Under the pieces are notes generated by a model. That model saw only the letters and a list, made by a program, of their open reading frames with translations, searched no databases and was not told the origin of the DNA. Positions 8,603-15,932 of a stretch of 19,759 nt of DNA are shown here, piece by piece. Source of the stretch: an uncultured Tissierellia bacterium (lineage in GTDB: Bacteria > Bacillota > Clostridia > Tissierellales > Peptoniphilaceae); assembly GCA_902489145.1 (NCBI GenBank), contig CABTYV010000025.1, positions 1 through 19,759 of the forward strand. Reading direction: 5' to 3'. Position 1 is the stretch's first letter. Every line of letters begins with the position of its first letter. Both the position numbers and the translations under genes were made by a program.

Positions 8603-9221
8603 AGTCCCGATATTCGCAGACCACCACCGGTTTGGGTGCGGAGAGGACCAAAATCCGGTAGAGAGCCGCTTTTTCCTCCAGCCGCAGCAGACCTTGCGCG
8701 GGGAGCCTGCGGACCTGATCACCCAATAAGACCTCGGCCCCTTCCTGCGCATAGAGCAGGAGCAGGCCCTGGCGTTTGGGTAGATAGCAGGCAGCCCTTT
8801 CTAAAAGGGCCAGCTGGGCCTGAGCCCCGGACCGGACAATGAAATTAAAATCTCGGCAGTCCAGGCTATTGGTGGATTGAGTCAGCCAGTGACCCAGAAA
8901 ATAATCCGCCTGGTAGGGCGCAAGCGATCGACGGTAGAGGAGGGACGCAGCGGCTGGCGCTATCCTCTCATGCGCCTGATCGGCCGGCTTTTCATAGTGG
9001 GCAAGGCCAATTTGACCGACCAGGGGCAGAAGATAGCGTTGATAGCCTGTAAAATCAGAGAAGATAGAGTGGTCGGTCGAAAAAGAGGCAGAGGAGATCC
9101 GGAAGCGGAAGTCGCGGTCGGCCAGATGGGCCCCCTCCGGATAGAGATAGAGCTGGGTCGTTTTTCCGCCCGACCAGTCGGTGGTCGTAAACTGGTCGGA
9201 GGTCAGCAGGCATGCTTTCAT
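8601..9221 (-). CDS. HutD/Ves family protein (cupin-like)
   Basis: A 206-residue protein of the HutD/Ves family, a duplicated cupin-like fold found beside histidine-utilisation genes in some bacteria and alone in others. Its molecular role is not established. The family start is clear: TTTDWSGGKTTQLYLYP at about residues 12-28, followed by FRFRISSASF and FSDFTGYQRYLLPLVG. The pattern is W-S-G-G-x-T, then F-R-x-S-x-A, then F-S-x-F-x-G-x-x-R. A later DFNFIV stretch matches the second half. No histidine-degradation gene is in the window. It is the last gene of a minus-strand unit, starting one base after the glutaredoxin stop, and has no strong ribosome site of its own, so translational coupling is likely. 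Family call good, function open. Confidence 0.82.
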   Translation of the reverse strand: MKACLLTSDQFTTTDWSGGKTTQLYLYPEGAHLADRDFRFRISSASFSTDHSIFSDFTGYQRYLLPLVGQIGLAHYEKPADQAHERIAPAAASLLYRRSLAPYQADYFLGHWLTQSTNSLDCRDFNFIVRSGAQAQLALLERAACYLPKRQGLLLLYAQEGAEVLLGDQVRRLPAQGLLRLEEKAALYRILVLSAPKPVVVCEYRD

Positions 9222-9222
9222 T

Positions 9223-9516
9223 TTAGTCGATGGGGCACATGCCTGGACCCTGGGCAGCCGGCCGTTTGCCCTGGCCCTCGCAGAAGGTCTGATCGAGATA
9301 GTCTATGATGTCCTCGGACTCGTAGAGGGGTTTGCCGTCTATGAAGAGGCAGGGGACCATATCCTTACCGCCCTTTTCGATCAGGTAGGCTTCATTGGCC
9401 GGATCTTTCTTGATATCCCTCTCTTCAATGCCAGCGATCTCATTGGCCTCGATAAAGGCCCGTACCTTTTTGCAGAAGGGGCAGGTGGGCTTAAAATAGA
9501 GCACATGTTTTTTCAT
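9223..9516 (-). CDS. Glutaredoxin-family protein
   Basis: Small thiol-disulfide oxidoreductase of 97 residues with a thioredoxin fold. The active site is CPFC in YFKPTCPFCKK (Cys12 and Cys15), the cis-proline is in the MVPCLFIDG segment, and the ESEDIIDYLD helix matches the glutathione-binding end of glutaredoxins. After the fold comes an unusual tail of about 18 residues, Gly/Pro-rich with one cysteine at each end. AAAGGA lies just upstream of the ATG on the minus strand. The middle gene between the flavin oxidoreductase and the HutD-like gene. Many clostridia lack glutathione, so the physiological reductant is uncertain. Confidence 0.88.
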   Translation of the reverse strand: MKKHVLYFKPTCPFCKKVRAFIEANEIAGIEERDIKKDPANEAYLIEKGGKDMVPCLFIDGKPLYESEDIIDYLDQTFCEGQGKRPAAQGPGMCPID

Positions 9517-9570
9517 ATTTTTTCCTTTCTTTCTTCAGCAACAGGGAGCATGCGGCGCATCTGGCCCGGA

Positions 9571-10572
9571 TCAGAGAAAGAGCTCCGAAAGGATCCGGTA
9601 GCTTTCCAGGCGGTCCTCCTCCTGCACCAGTGGCACATAGAACATCAGCTCGTCAATGCCAAATTGTTCCATTTCCTGGCCTAGGATGGCTTCCACTTCT
9701 TCTCTTGTACCCGCAATCAGGTAATGATTATCATAATAGCTTTGCAGGCTCGCTTGCTCTTTTGCACTGAAAACCCGATCCTTGCAGTCTTCAAAGCGGG
9801 GCATCGCCTGGCCGTCGCCGGCTAGAAAAGAGAGAAAGTAAGCGTCAAAGGGCTTTTTCATCACCTCCAGCCGGTCCCGATCCTCGGCCACGCAGAGCCG
9901 GTAGGAGACGGAGACGCGGGCCTGATCAAAGAAGGCAGAAGGGCGAAAACGGGCCCGGTAATCACGAAATAGATCTGGCGCCAAAGGGCGGGCAAACCAG
10001 CGGGCAAAGGAGTAGCCCAAGCCCATTTTTGCGGCGGGGCGGGCCGAGGCGCCGGTTGAGCCCAGCATCCAGGGCTGGGCAGGCTCCCGGACCTGGCAGG
10101 GGACAGCCCTGGCCTCCTTGTACATCTTTTGCGTGGGCTCCTCGTCCTGGAGATAGGCCAGGATCTCCTCCATCTTGTCGTAGAGAGAGCCCATGGCCCG
10201 TCTCCTTCCCTGGGCCAGGGCGAAGACGTCATCAATGGTTCCGCCGGGGGCCCGGCCGAAGCCGATATCTAGTCGACCCGGGGCATAGGCCGAGAGGGTT
10301 TTGCATTGCTCCGCAATTTCCAGGGGGCTATAGTGCATAATCATCGTGCCGCCGGTGCCGATGCGCATTTTTTTTGTCTTGCCTAAAAAATAGGCGGCCG
10401 AGACGATCGGCTGCGTAGAAAGCTGATTGGGCATGGAATGGTGCTCGGCAAACCAATAGCGTTGATAGCCCAGGGCTTCGCAAGCCGCTACGCAGCGCTC
10501 GGTTCGGGCCATGGCCGCTTCCGCTGTCTCCTCCCGTCCTCTGGTGATCAGTTCATGTACGCCTAACTCCAT
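9571..10572 (-). CDS. Luciferase-like (LLM class) flavin-dependent oxidoreductase
   Basis: Predicted FMN/F420-type TIM-barrel oxidoreductase of 333 residues, of the bacterial-luciferase-like superfamily. Features seen are GYQRYWFAEHHSMP near residue 40, RIGTGGTMIMHYSPLEIAEQ, GRLDIGFGRAPGG, WMLGSTGASARPAAKMGLGYSF and the late LIAGTREEVEAIL helix, in the order normal for the MsnO8-type group. I start it at ATG 10572, because AAAGGAG lies five bases upstream. The in-frame GTG at 10578 sits directly against that site and is unlikely to be used. It is the first gene of the minus-strand unit. The substrate is unknown; sequence alone does not say whether it consumes oxygen or acts as a reductase. 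Confidence 0.88.
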   Translation of the reverse strand: MELGVHELITRGREETAEAAMARTERCVAACEALGYQRYWFAEHHSMPNQLSTQPIVSAAYFLGKTKKMRIGTGGTMIMHYSPLEIAEQCKTLSAYAPGRLDIGFGRAPGGTIDDVFALAQGRRRAMGSLYDKMEEILAYLQDEEPTQKMYKEARAVPCQVREPAQPWMLGSTGASARPAAKMGLGYSFARWFARPLAPDLFRDYRARFRPSAFFDQARVSVSYRLCVAEDRDRLEVMKKPFDAYFLSFLAGDGQAMPRFEDCKDRVFSAKEQASLQSYYDNHYLIAGTREEVEAILGQEMEQFGIDELMFYVPLVQEEDRLESYRILSELFL

Positions 10573-10637
10573 GGACACTCCTTTCTGTCTCTAGCGGCCA
10601 CAGCGGGCCTCTGTTTTCTGGTCCTTTCATTGTATAC

Positions 10638-10646
10638 ATATCCACA
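10638..10646 (+). promoter_or_regulatory. Isolated DnaA-box-like nonamer upstream of the flavin oxidoreductase gene
   Basis: ATATCCACA differs from the DnaA box at one position. It lies about 65 bases upstream of the minus-strand LLM gene, next to a possible minus-strand -10 element (TACAAT reading leftward, 10629-10634), where a bound protein could affect that promoter. No clear -35 element accompanies it, so the promoter itself is weakly supported. Confidence 0.35.
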
Positions 10647-10858
10647 GAGAAAAACGAAATTATTTTTTAGCGGCCAGAAATCGGCGCAAAAATTTATAAA
10701 TATCATTCCGCCTTTTTTTCAACAGGACTAGATTTGGGGGCGTCATCTGGTTGAGGCACAAGCGAGACAATAAATTTTCATGATCTCTGGAAATTATCAG
10801 CCCTTTTTGCCTCAATGGGGAAAAGAGGCTCCTTGTCAAGGGGAACTTTTTTAAATAC

Positions 10859-10963
10859 TTGTCCACCGAAATGTGGATAAGATGTGGATAAGAAAAGGGA
10901 AAAATCGGATTATCCCGAAAGTTATCCACATCATCCACCGTTTATTTTCTCGGATCATCCACA
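10859..10963. promoter_or_regulatory. DnaA-box cluster
   Basis: Six DnaA-box-like nonamers in 105 bases: near-match 10859-10867, perfect reversed 10872-10880 and 10883-10891, perfect forward 10922-10930, near-matches 10931-10939 and 10955-10963. The two reversed perfect boxes are parts of a tandem 11-base repeat (10871-10892), placing them one helical turn apart. The reversed pair faces the forward group across about 30 bases, an arrangement that favours cooperative DnaA binding. Identity to the TTATCCACA consensus is seen directly; DnaA binding is inferred. Confidence 0.7.
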
Positions 10964-11090
10964 GGGACCTTTCAAAGTGTGCCATCTTCATCCAAAATAT
11001 ATTTATTCAAAGGCCTAGAATTGGCGAAAGGAAAATTAGGAGCCTATTTTCATGCATGGATAAATATGAGTTTGATCAGGAGGAAAAGGT

Positions 11091-11119
11091 TTGTTATTAT
11101 AGGAGGCTTTGGGTATAAT
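11091..11119 (+). promoter_or_regulatory. Sigma-A type promoter for hpf
   Basis: TTGTTA at 11091-11096 and a perfect TATAAT at 11114-11119 are separated by 17 bases, the ideal spacing. Transcription would start near 11126 and give a leader of only about 23 bases before the hpf ATG, containing the AAGGAGG ribosome site at 11137-11142. Confidence 0.85.
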
Positions 11120-11148
11120 CAGAAAAAGAAAGAAAAAGGAGGCTCATT

Positions 11149-11715
11149 ATGAAGGTACAGTTTGTAGGGAAAAACATCAGTATTCGTGATCACTTCAAGG
11201 AGTTGACCTTGGAGAAGATCGAGCGCCTGGATAAATATTTTGACAAGGATGTGACGGCTACGGTGACCATGTCGACGGAGGGAAACCTCGAGAAGCGGGT
11301 GGAGGTGACCATCCCCATGCCGGGCTCCTCCACCATCCTACGGGCGGATCAGACCTCCTATGATATGCTCCAAAGTGTTGATCAGTGTGTATCGGCCCTG
11401 GTGTCCCAGGTCCGGAAGTATAAAACGAAGCTGAAGAAAAACCACCGGGCAGGCACCAAGACGGGCTTTCTCTTTGACCAGATTGAAGATTTGCCGGAGG
11501 AGGCGCAGCCGGCGGAGAGGCCGGATATTGCCCGGGTGAAGGAAATTGATGTTCAGCCCATGACGCCCGAAGAGGCGGTCTTGCAGATGAATTTGCTGGA
11601 TCATGATTTCTTCCTCTTCCTAAATATGAATGAAGATACGCTCTCGGTGGTCTATCGCCGTCGAGCGGGCAACTACGGCATGATTACGCCAAAGGAAGGA
11701 CATTTTACGAAATAA
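11149..11715 (+). CDS. hpf: Long-form ribosome hibernation promoting factor
   Basis: Ribosome-associated factor of 188 residues that pairs 70S ribosomes into inactive 100S dimers during slow growth. The N-terminal S30AE domain (about residues 1-100) starts MKVQFVGKNISIRDHF and contains LEKIERLDKYFD and SYDMLQSVDQCVSALVSQVRKYK. A linker of about 30 residues leads to the C-terminal dimerisation domain, with PMTPEEAVLQMNLLDHDFFLF and the end YRRRAGNYGMITP. Having both domains makes it the long type usual in Gram-positive bacteria. The place directly upstream of secA is a widespread arrangement. It has its own strong promoter and terminator, so it is probably monocistronic. Confidence 0.96.
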   Translation: MKVQFVGKNISIRDHFKELTLEKIERLDKYFDKDVTATVTMSTEGNLEKRVEVTIPMPGSSTILRADQTSYDMLQSVDQCVSALVSQVRKYKTKLKKNHRAGTKTGFLFDQIEDLPEEAQPAERPDIARVKEIDVQPMTPEEAVLQMNLLDHDFFLFLNMNEDTLSVVYRRRAGNYGMITPKEGHFTK

Positions 11716-11756
11716 GAAGAAATGTTACCAGGAGCGCCGCTCACAGGCGCCCTGAA

Positions 11757-11797
11757 AAGCAGAGGGTGCGGTTCTATCATGCGCCCTCTGCTTTTTT
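11757..11797 (+). terminator. Rho-independent terminator after hpf
   Basis: Stem GCAGAGGG (11759-11766) pairs with CCCTCTGC (11784-11791) and can extend by inner pairs; six T follow at 11792-11797 and four A precede the stem. A second hairpin lies just upstream (11729-11754, nine pairs with one bulged A) but lacks its own T-run. The pair separates hpf from secA transcription. Confidence 0.92.
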
Positions 11798-11849
11798 ATG
11801 GCCTGATCGAATTGAGCGGAATTGAAACACATGACCTACACTTTTTGTG

Positions 11850-11900
11850 TATAATAAACCCGTATGATCATTTGACAAGAAGTCCCGAGCGGGCTATGGC
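11850..11900 (+). promoter_or_regulatory. Candidate promoter elements for secA
   Basis: Two incomplete candidates lie in the leader between the hpf terminator and secA. One is a perfect TATAAT at 11850-11855 whose nearest TTGAAA (11822-11827) is 22 bases away, too far for a normal promoter. The other is TTGACA at 11872-11877 followed after 17 bases by TATGGC at 11895-11900, a poor -10. One of them probably drives the secA transcript; the sequence does not decide which. Confidence 0.4.
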
Positions 11901-11980
11901 ACCAGTGCAATCAAGCGATCGGTGGGCCTCCGGGTCGACCGGTAAAGAATAAGGCCTCTAGCAAGGAGAAAGAAGGAAGC

Positions 11981-14809
11981 ATGGGTTTATTTGACATTTT
12001 TACCAAATCCTTTAGTGAGAAGGAAATCGACAAGATCCAACCCCTTGTCGATCGTGTCCTGGGCATGGAAGACGAAATGGCTGCCTTATCCGACCAGGAC
12101 CTCCGGGCGAAAACGACGGAGTTCAAACAGCGCTATCAGGAGGGGGAGAGCCTGGATGATTTACTGCCGGAGGCCTTCGCCGTGGTGCGGGAGGCCGCTT
12201 GGCGGGTTCTGAACCTCAAGCCCTATCCGGTCCAGGTGATCGGTGGGGTGGTCCTCCATCAGGGCCGGATTGCGGAGATGAAGACCGGTGAAGGAAAAAC
12301 CTTGGTTTCTACCATGCCGGCCTATCTCAACGCCTTAGCGGGCAAGGGGGTCCATATCGTCACGGTCAACGACTACCTGGCGACCCGTGACTCCGAGTGG
12401 ATGGGAAAGGTACATGAGTTTTTAGGCCTTCGGGTAGGCTGTATCCTTCAGGACATGACCACAGAAGAGCGTCAGCGCGCCTACAATGCGGACATCACCT
12501 ACGGTACGAACAACCAGTTTGGCTTCGATTACCTGCGGGACAACATGGCCATCTACGAGTCCGGCCTCGTGCAGCGGGGCCTGCATTATGCCATCGTCGA
12601 TGAGGTAGACTCCATCCTGGTCGATGAGGCCCGGACGCCTTTGATCATTTCCGGAGAAGGAGATCCTTCCACGGAGATGTATGAGCGCGCCGATACCTTC
12701 ATCTCCAAGCTGGAAGGGCGGATTATGGACCCCGATGAGGACAACATCAATCCCCTTGACCAGCTGCTGGAGGACGAGAAGGAGCTGGAGAAGGTAGATT
12801 ATCTGGTAGACCTTAAGCGCAAGACCGCCAACCTGACCGAGCAGGGCAATGCAAAAGCAGAAAGCTTCTTCCACGTGGATAATATTTCCGATCCGCAGCA
12901 CATGGAGCTCATGCACTATATCAACCAGGCGCTGAAGGCCCGCACGACCATGAAGCGGGATATCGATTACGTCGTGGTGGAGGATGAGGTCAAGATCGTA
13001 GATGAATTTACTGGCCGTATCATGGAGGGACGTCGCTATTCCGATGGCCTCCACCAGGCGATTGAGGCGAAGGAACGTGTCCCCATCAAATCTGAGTCCA
13101 AAACCCTGGCCACCATCACCTTCCAGAACTTTTTCCTGATGTATGGGAAGCTTTCCGGCATGACCGGGACGGCCATGACAGAGAAGGATGAATTTTCTGA
13201 AATCTACCATCTGGATGTGATTGCCATCCCCACCAACCGACCCATGATTCGAAAAGACGAAAATGACCAGATCTTTAAAAATGAGGAGGGCAAGTTCCGT
13301 GCCATCATTGAAGAGATCAAAGCGGTTCATGAGACTGGTCAGCCCATCCTGGTCGGCACCATCGATATCGAAACCTCTGAGCTCATCTCTCAGCTTTTGA
13401 AAAAAGAGCGGATTGCCCATTCCGTCCTAAACGCCAAGTTCCACCGGATGGAGGCGGAAATTGTGGCCCAGGCGGGTCGCTACGGGACGGTCACGATTGC
13501 GACCAACATGGCCGGCCGTGGAACCGATATTGTCCTGGGGGGCAATCCGGAATGGATGGCCAAAAAAGAGATGGAAAAGCAGGGCTACTCCGAAGGCCTG
13601 ATCGAGTGGGCCGACTCCTTCCGCCATGTGGAGCCCGAGGAGCGTTTTCAGGCGTCGCCCGTGGTCTCCGATGAGGAGGAAGCGGCCGAAGTGGAGTATC
13701 TAACCGGTGCCGAAATTATTGCTGCTCGGGAAAAATTCCGCCAGCTAAAAGAAAAATACAACCTGGAGACCAAGGAAAATGCGGAAAAGGTTCGAGCGGC
13801 CGGGGGACTCTATATCATGGGGACCTCCCGCCACGAATCCCGCCGGATCGATAATCAGCTGCGCGGCCGGTCAGGCCGTCAGGGGGATCCGGGCAAGTCA
13901 CGCTTCTTCATCTCTTTGGAAGACAAGCTCATGTATCTCTATGGGGGAGAGCGGATGCGCAATATGGCCCAGTCCAATCTTTTTCCGGATGATGCCCCCA
14001 TCGAATCCTCCATGCTGACCAAGTCTATCGAGCGGGCCCAGCGCCGGGTAGAGGCCAACAACTTCTCCACCCGGAAGCGCGTCCTGGAGTTTGACAATGT
14101 GATGAACGTCCAGCGCAAGACGATTTACGGCGAAAGACGCCGGGTGCTGGACGGGGAAAATATGAAAGAAAACATTTTAACCATGATTCGCCAGTGCATC
14201 TCGGATGCGGTGGATTCCTTCTGCCAGCCGGATGTGCCGGCGGACCAGTGGGAGCTGGAGGCGCTTTTCACCCACCTCAACAACCTCTTCCTGCCCAAGG
14301 GCCTGGTGGCCGTGACGGACATCCAGCAGATGGCGCAGGAGGAGCTGAAAACAAAGCTCACCACCATCGCCATGCGGATCTATGACCAGAAGGAAGCCGA
14401 GCTGGGCAGCGAGATGATGCGGGAGATGGAGCGCATTGTCCTCCTGCGGGTCGTAGATACCAAATGGATGGATCATATTGATGCCATGGACCAGCTTCGC
14501 CAGGAAATCAACGTTCGCTCCTATGGCAATGAAGATCCGGTGCGCGCCTATGGGAATGAAGGCTTTGAGATGTTTACCGCGATGAATGAGGCGATCCGTG
14601 AGGAGACGGTCCGGCTGATCTATCATGTGGTGCCGGCTTCGGGACTCAAGCGAGAGCGCGTGGCGACCCCCACCCGGGAAGTGGCGGGTGACGAGGAAGC
14701 AGGGCCCGAAAAGCCCTTCGTGCGCAAGGGAAAAAAGATTGGACGCAATGATCCCTGCCCCTGCGGATCGGGAAAGAAATATAAAAATTGTCACGGGAAG
14801 AATAAGTAA
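11981..14809 (+). CDS. secA: SecA, preprotein translocase ATPase
   Basis: Motor ATPase that pushes unfolded preproteins through the SecYEG channel, shuttling between cytosol and membrane. It has 942 residues. Visible are the start MGLFDIFTKSF, Walker A in MKTGEGKTLVS (about 101-110), YGTNNQFGFDYLRDNM, the DEVD box at 207-210 in AIVDEVDSILVDEARTPLI, GMTGTAMTE, TNMAGRGTDI and RIDNQLRGRSGRQGDPG. The C-terminal SEC-C zinc motif has Cys926, Cys928, Cys937 and His938 and binds SecB or ribosomes in other bacteria. It exceeds the Bacillus protein by about 100 residues, mainly through an insertion at about residues 521-606 in the second nucleotide-binding domain. AGGAG lies at 11965-11969. prfB starts nine bases downstream, so the two are likely one transcript. 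Confidence 0.97.
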   Translation: MGLFDIFTKSFSEKEIDKIQPLVDRVLGMEDEMAALSDQDLRAKTTEFKQRYQEGESLDDLLPEAFAVVREAAWRVLNLKPYPVQVIGGVVLHQGRIAEMKTGEGKTLVSTMPAYLNALAGKGVHIVTVNDYLATRDSEWMGKVHEFLGLRVGCILQDMTTEERQRAYNADITYGTNNQFGFDYLRDNMAIYESGLVQRGLHYAIVDEVDSILVDEARTPLIISGEGDPSTEMYERADTFISKLEGRIMDPDEDNINPLDQLLEDEKELEKVDYLVDLKRKTANLTEQGNAKAESFFHVDNISDPQHMELMHYINQALKARTTMKRDIDYVVVEDEVKIVDEFTGRIMEGRRYSDGLHQAIEAKERVPIKSESKTLATITFQNFFLMYGKLSGMTGTAMTEKDEFSEIYHLDVIAIPTNRPMIRKDENDQIFKNEEGKFRAIIEEIKAVHETGQPILVGTIDIETSELISQLLKKERIAHSVLNAKFHRMEAEIVAQAGRYGTVTIATNMAGRGTDIVLGGNPEWMAKKEMEKQGYSEGLIEWADSFRHVEPEERFQASPVVSDEEEAAEVEYLTGAEIIAAREKFRQLKEKYNLETKENAEKVRAAGGLYIMGTSRHESRRIDNQLRGRSGRQGDPGKSRFFISLEDKLMYLYGGERMRNMAQSNLFPDDAPIESSMLTKSIERAQRRVEANNFSTRKRVLEFDNVMNVQRKTIYGERRRVLDGENMKENILTMIRQCISDAVDSFCQPDVPADQWELEALFTHLNNLFLPKGLVAVTDIQQMAQEELKTKLTTIAMRIYDQKEAELGSEMMREMERIVLLRVVDTKWMDHIDAMDQLRQEINVRSYGNEDPVRAYGNEGFEMFTAMNEAIREETVRLIYHVVPASGLKRERVATPTREVAGDEEAGPEKPFVRKGKKIGRNDPCPCGSGKKYKNCHGKNK

Positions 14810-14818
14810 GGAGGCCCT

Positions 14819-15929
14819 ATGGATAAGAGCGAGGTTCGGGAAAGCCTGGAAGGCTTAGGAAAAACCCTGGGAGAGCTAAGGGGGTCCCTTTGACATAGTG
14901 GGTCTGGGAGAGACCATCCAGGAAGAGACCAAGATCACCATGAAGTCGGGCTTTTGGGATGATCCCAATCAGGCACGCCGGGTCATGGTCGATCTGGATG
15001 CCAACAAAGCCCTGGTGGCCCAGTATGAGGGCCTGGTTCAGGCGTTCGAGGACACCCGGGAGATGGTTGATTTGCTCAGCGATGATGAATTTTTTGCCGA
15101 GCAAAAGGACCTGTCGAAGGAGGTGGCGGGACTGGAGCGACGAGTGGGTCGCTTGCGGACCCAGGCCCTCCTGTCAGGTCCCTATGATCGCAACAATTGT
15201 TATTTTTCCATTCACGCTGGATCGGGTGGTATGGAAGCAACCGATTGGGCCGAGATCCTGCAGCGGATGTACGAGCGCTGGTTTGAGTCCCGGGGCTGGT
15301 CCTTCGAATTGACCGCCATCAATAAGGAGGATGGGGGCGGGATCAAGTCGGTGGATTATTTTGTGACGGGCCCCTTCGCTTATGGCTACAGCAAGAGCGA
15401 GAAAGGGGTTCACCGTCTGGTACGGATCTCCCCCTTTGACACCCAGGGCAGGCGGCACACCTCCTTTGCCTCGGTGGACGTCTACCCCGAGATTCCCGAT
15501 GTCTCTACCATTGAGATCGATGAGAAGGACCTGAAGATCGACACCTATCGCTCCTCCGGGAAAGGCGGCCAGCACGTCAATACGACGGATTCTGCGGTGC
15601 GCATTACCCACTTGCCCACCGGGGTGGTGGTCACCTGCCAGAATGAACGCTCTCAGATTCAAAACCGAGAGAAGGCCTACGAGGAATTGGTGGCCAAGCT
15701 GGTGCAGATTAAGGAAGAAGAACACCGAGAGGAGATCGCGGATATTCAGGGCAAGTATACGCAGATTTCCTGGGGGGCACAGATTCGCTCCTATATATTT
15801 CAGCCTTACCAGTTGGTCAAGGACCACCGGACGGACTATGAAACCGGCCAGGTCGACCGGGTGATCAACGGACAATTGGATGATTTTGTCGATGCCTACC
15901 TCAATTGGCAGGCGCAGAAAGAGGAATAA
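14819..15929 (+). CDS. prfB: Peptide chain release factor 2, expressed through a programmed +1 frameshift
   Basis: Release factor that reads UGA and UAA stop codons and triggers hydrolysis of the finished peptide. Translation starts at ATG 14819 (GGAGG at 14810-14814), runs 24 codons and meets an in-frame TGA at 14891-14893. A +1 slip on CTT reads on in the next frame from GAC at 14892, giving 369 residues in all. The slip site is the classic one: AGGGGG at 14879-14884, three bases, then CTT TGA C. When RF2 is scarce, slow reading of UGA favours the slip, an autoregulatory loop. The stop-codon recognition tripeptide SPF is at about 204-206 and the catalytic GGQ at about 249-251. A caller ignoring the shift would start at GTG 14898 and lose the N terminus. 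Confidence 0.96.
14879..14894 (+). promoter_or_regulatory. prfB programmed +1 frameshift site
   Basis: Internal Shine-Dalgarno-like AGGGGG (14879-14884), a three-base spacer, the slippery CTT codon (14888-14890), the in-frame TGA (14891-14893) and a following C, the weakest termination context. Spacing equals that of the well-studied E. coli prfB site. Its presence also shows that TGA is used as a stop codon here, so the standard bacterial code applies. Confidence 0.95.
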
Positions 15930-15932
15930 GCC

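Larger units (their letters stand above)
10573..11148. other. AT-rich gene-free region with DnaA-box cluster; candidate origin or DnaA-binding locus
   Basis: About 575 bases between two divergent genes, visibly more AT-rich than the flanking coding sequence, with no convincing gene. It holds three perfect TTATCCACA nonamers (two reversed at 10872-10880 and 10883-10891, one forward at 10922-10930). There are also two one-mismatch copies (10638-10646 and 10955-10963) and two two-mismatch copies (10859-10867 and 10931-10939). AT-rich stretches at 10691-10708 and 10992-11010 could serve as unwinding elements. The stretch 10660-10850 otherwise shows nothing I recognise. A replication-origin role is inference; no dnaA, dnaN, gyrB or rpmH gene is in view. 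The hpf promoter lies at its right end. Confidence 0.5.

Noticed and set aside
10572..10578. GTG start for the flavin oxidoreductase at 10578
   Set aside because: The AAAGGAG site directly abuts this GTG, leaving no spacing; ATG 10572 has a proper gap of five bases.
10660..10938. Open frame of 92 codons on the minus strand inside the AT-rich region
   Set aside because: No recognisable family, composition follows the AT-rich DNA, no good ribosome site, and it runs over the DnaA-box cluster; treated as chance.
10873..11118. Open frame of 81 codons on the plus strand covering the DnaA boxes and hpf promoter
   Set aside because: It spans the boxes and the -35/-10 of hpf, has odd residue composition and no family resemblance.
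11722..11952. Open frame of 76 codons between hpf and secA
   Set aside because: It runs through the hpf terminator hairpin and has no family resemblance or ribosome site, so it is not a convincing secretion-monitor leader peptide.
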